Source of the DNA: Blasia pusilla
Lineage: Eukaryota > Marchantiophyta > Marchantiopsida > Blasiales
Direction: 5' to 3'
NCBI GenBank assembly: GCA_050084515.1
Contig: CM114272.1
Span: 58,528,001 to 58,592,000, forward strand
Length of the DNA: 64,000 nucleotides
Part shown: positions 62,296 to 64,000 of the stretch, piece after piece
Numbering within the stretch: the stretch's first letter is position 1
Layout: each line of letters opens with the position of its first letter
Program-made: the position numbers and the translations under genes
Notes under the pieces: model-generated
The model's input: only the letters and a program-made list of their open reading frames with translations
The model's database searches: none
Told to the model about the DNA's origin: nothing

Positions 62296-63712
62296 GATGG
62301 GTCCCTAATAGAGGTGAATGTTTGGAAAGACTTATATGTATTTCTTAATACTTTGATTGTGATCATAAAGAGGTCATCTTCATCTATGACTACTCCAATG
62401 CTACTTAACTCATCAATAATATCTCTAATACTAAGTAAGGAAGGAATTATGCTCTCAATACTTTTGTAACCTCATCTAACTATTGTTTCAACTACAACTT
62501 CGTAGCTTTATTAATCAGACAACTCAAATACTTTAGCTAGTCCATCCCACACCTCCGAATGTCTTAGCATCTTGAATATAACATATCATAGATATATTGA
62601 TGGTAATTCATGTATAATGGATTACCTTCCTTGTTCTCTTGTTCCAAGTTATAAACTAAATCAATAACTCTCCTTTAATTGGGCTTGGATTTTTTGCTTA
62701 TGATATAATCCCATAATTCATGATCCGTAAAGAAGTTTTTCATCTTGTAATTCCTTAATTGCATGCAAAATAGATTTTCAATCCAATTTCTTTCCCATTA
62801 TGATAGAAAATAGTTAATACATTGCAACAAATGTTGAATTTATAGGGATCGTAAATTTAAGTAAGATTTTTTCTTTAAATTTTGGGAAAATATCATTTTT
62901 AACATAAAAATAATAATTGATCACATTACATATATTATTTTGGATCAAAATTAGAGAAAAAAATAATTTGTTTGATTTGGTCAAACAGAGGCTTTTATTG
63001 TTGTTGAAGAAACAGATTATGAGATTTCTTGATATCGTCTACTTTAGTGCCCAAATTCGAAAATCCCCCAAAAGTCCCTGTAAGATAAAATGGAAAACAT
63101 CGATAGTATCGATGGGCTATAGCTTTGCTCATGATACATTTTATATGTTTCCTCGATCTCTTATCGTTTTTTGCCTATCTTGCCCTCCAAAAGACTAAAA
63201 TAATAGAATGATGACACCTCATCATTCTAATATCAAGCTTCGTTCCTTTTACAATATTCTCTCCTTAGTATATAATCTTGTTTTTTTTTCAACTAGTACT
63301 TTCATGCATCTAGATGTATGGGGCCAGACAATTAATTTTTTTCTTCTCAAGAGAGTTTATTTGCCTTTGTCTCCCCATATAGAGTGAATGATTCCTCCCA
63401 ACTCCATATTCTTTCTCCCTCCCTTATCTACACTATATTGAGCAATCACACATCCACAATAAGACAAAATAGTAAACATAATAAGAACAAATAGTAAACA
63501 TATACTATTTTGTCCCCTGAAAATTTCAAGGTCGATTTTTATATACTAAGGGTGGTAGGTATAATATTTCAATGTCTCGGAAGGGAAGTGGTGTATTGAG
63601 GGGAAGTGGCGGGAAAGAGGGGGAGTGGTATATTGATTGAAAGTGATGTATTAATTGAAGATTTTTTATCTTTTGATTTTCAGTTGTGGAAATTTTAATA
63701 GTGGGAGTGGAT
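62296..63712. other. AT-rich DNA without genes
   Basis: No gene or known element was recognised apart from the candidate Helitron end that follows. Confidence 0.5.
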
Positions 63713-63739
63713 CGTGCTTAGCACGTATATGTTAACTAG
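63713..63739 (+). mobile_element. Candidate Helitron 3' terminus
   Basis: A short hairpin CGTGC-TTA-GCACG (63713-63725), then ten bases, then CTAG followed by T (63736-63740). This is the hairpin plus CTRR pattern of Helitron ends, which insert between A and T. No 5' TC end or Rep/helicase was recognised, so it could be a non-autonomous copy or chance. Confidence 0.35.
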
Positions 63740-64000
63740 TCTTTAATGCTTCCTTCCTCCTTTCCCCTATCTCGATCCATTCATAAAGACTAGGGAGAAC
63801 ATACAATCCTTTCCTTCTCTCAACTCTTTAAAACACTAGAAAAGGATGGAGAGGACAAAAGGAAGATTGGTTTGTTCCTCCTTTCTAACTGCCTCCTACT
63901 CCCTTCTCTCATCTCTTCTTCCCTACTAAAATTTTATTCATTATTCTTTCCTTTTGTCACCTCTGAAAATTTAATGCCCATGGAATTCTTGACAAACCCC

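Overview
The window looks like nuclear DNA of a land plant. It has plant-type genes (a leucine-rich-repeat receptor kinase, a chloroplast-targeted membrane protein, the plant form of 40S ribosomal protein SA), GT-AG introns, and GC-rich gene islands inside AT-rich, transposon-filled DNA. A DNMT3-type methyltransferase and a non-LTR element with a restriction-like endonuclease make a non-seed plant (bryophyte, lycophyte or fern) more likely than a flowering plant. This assignment is inference and no species is claimed.

Layout. 0.8-3.9 kb: a decayed non-LTR retrotransposon (C2H2 finger, reverse transcriptase, C-terminal endonuclease). 4-15 kb: AT-rich intergenic DNA with microsatellites and two degenerate tandem arrays. 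15-19.4 kb: a single-exon LRR receptor kinase, probably inactive, with a long GC- and GA-rich leader. 22.6-23.9 kb: a solo LTR with a perfect 5-bp target duplication. 24.4-30.6 kb: scrambled Ty3/gypsy fragments, including two gag copies facing each other. 31.2-35.1 kb: a three-exon gene for a small chloroplast single-span membrane protein. 38-39.1 kb: the RPSA gene on the minus strand. 39.6-40.3 kb: an array of 115-bp repeats. 41.3-62.3 kb: three members (B, C, D) of one unusual Ty3/gypsy family. C (minus strand, about 10.9 kb with its ends) is inserted in the integrase of B (plus strand) with a GTGTT target duplication. C carries a further solo LTR near its left edge. 62.3-64 kb: AT-rich DNA with a possible Helitron 3' end.

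The main result concerns this gypsy family. Copies B and C share the order gag (two zinc knuckles) - aspartic protease - cytosine-5 DNA methyltransferase of DNMT3/DRM type - reverse transcriptase - RNase H - integrase - PHD finger. The methyltransferase lies between protease and reverse transcriptase in both. The PHD finger is the polyprotein C terminus in B and C and is also present in the internally deleted copy D. The family therefore seems to carry its own chromatin mark writer and a candidate chromatin reader. All copies here are broken by stops and frameshifts. Methyltransferases in retrotransposons have been reported in other eukaryotes (from memory, Symbiodinium and Klebsormidium), but the combination of a DNMT3-like enzyme and a PHD finger in one gypsy polyprotein is not one I recognise.
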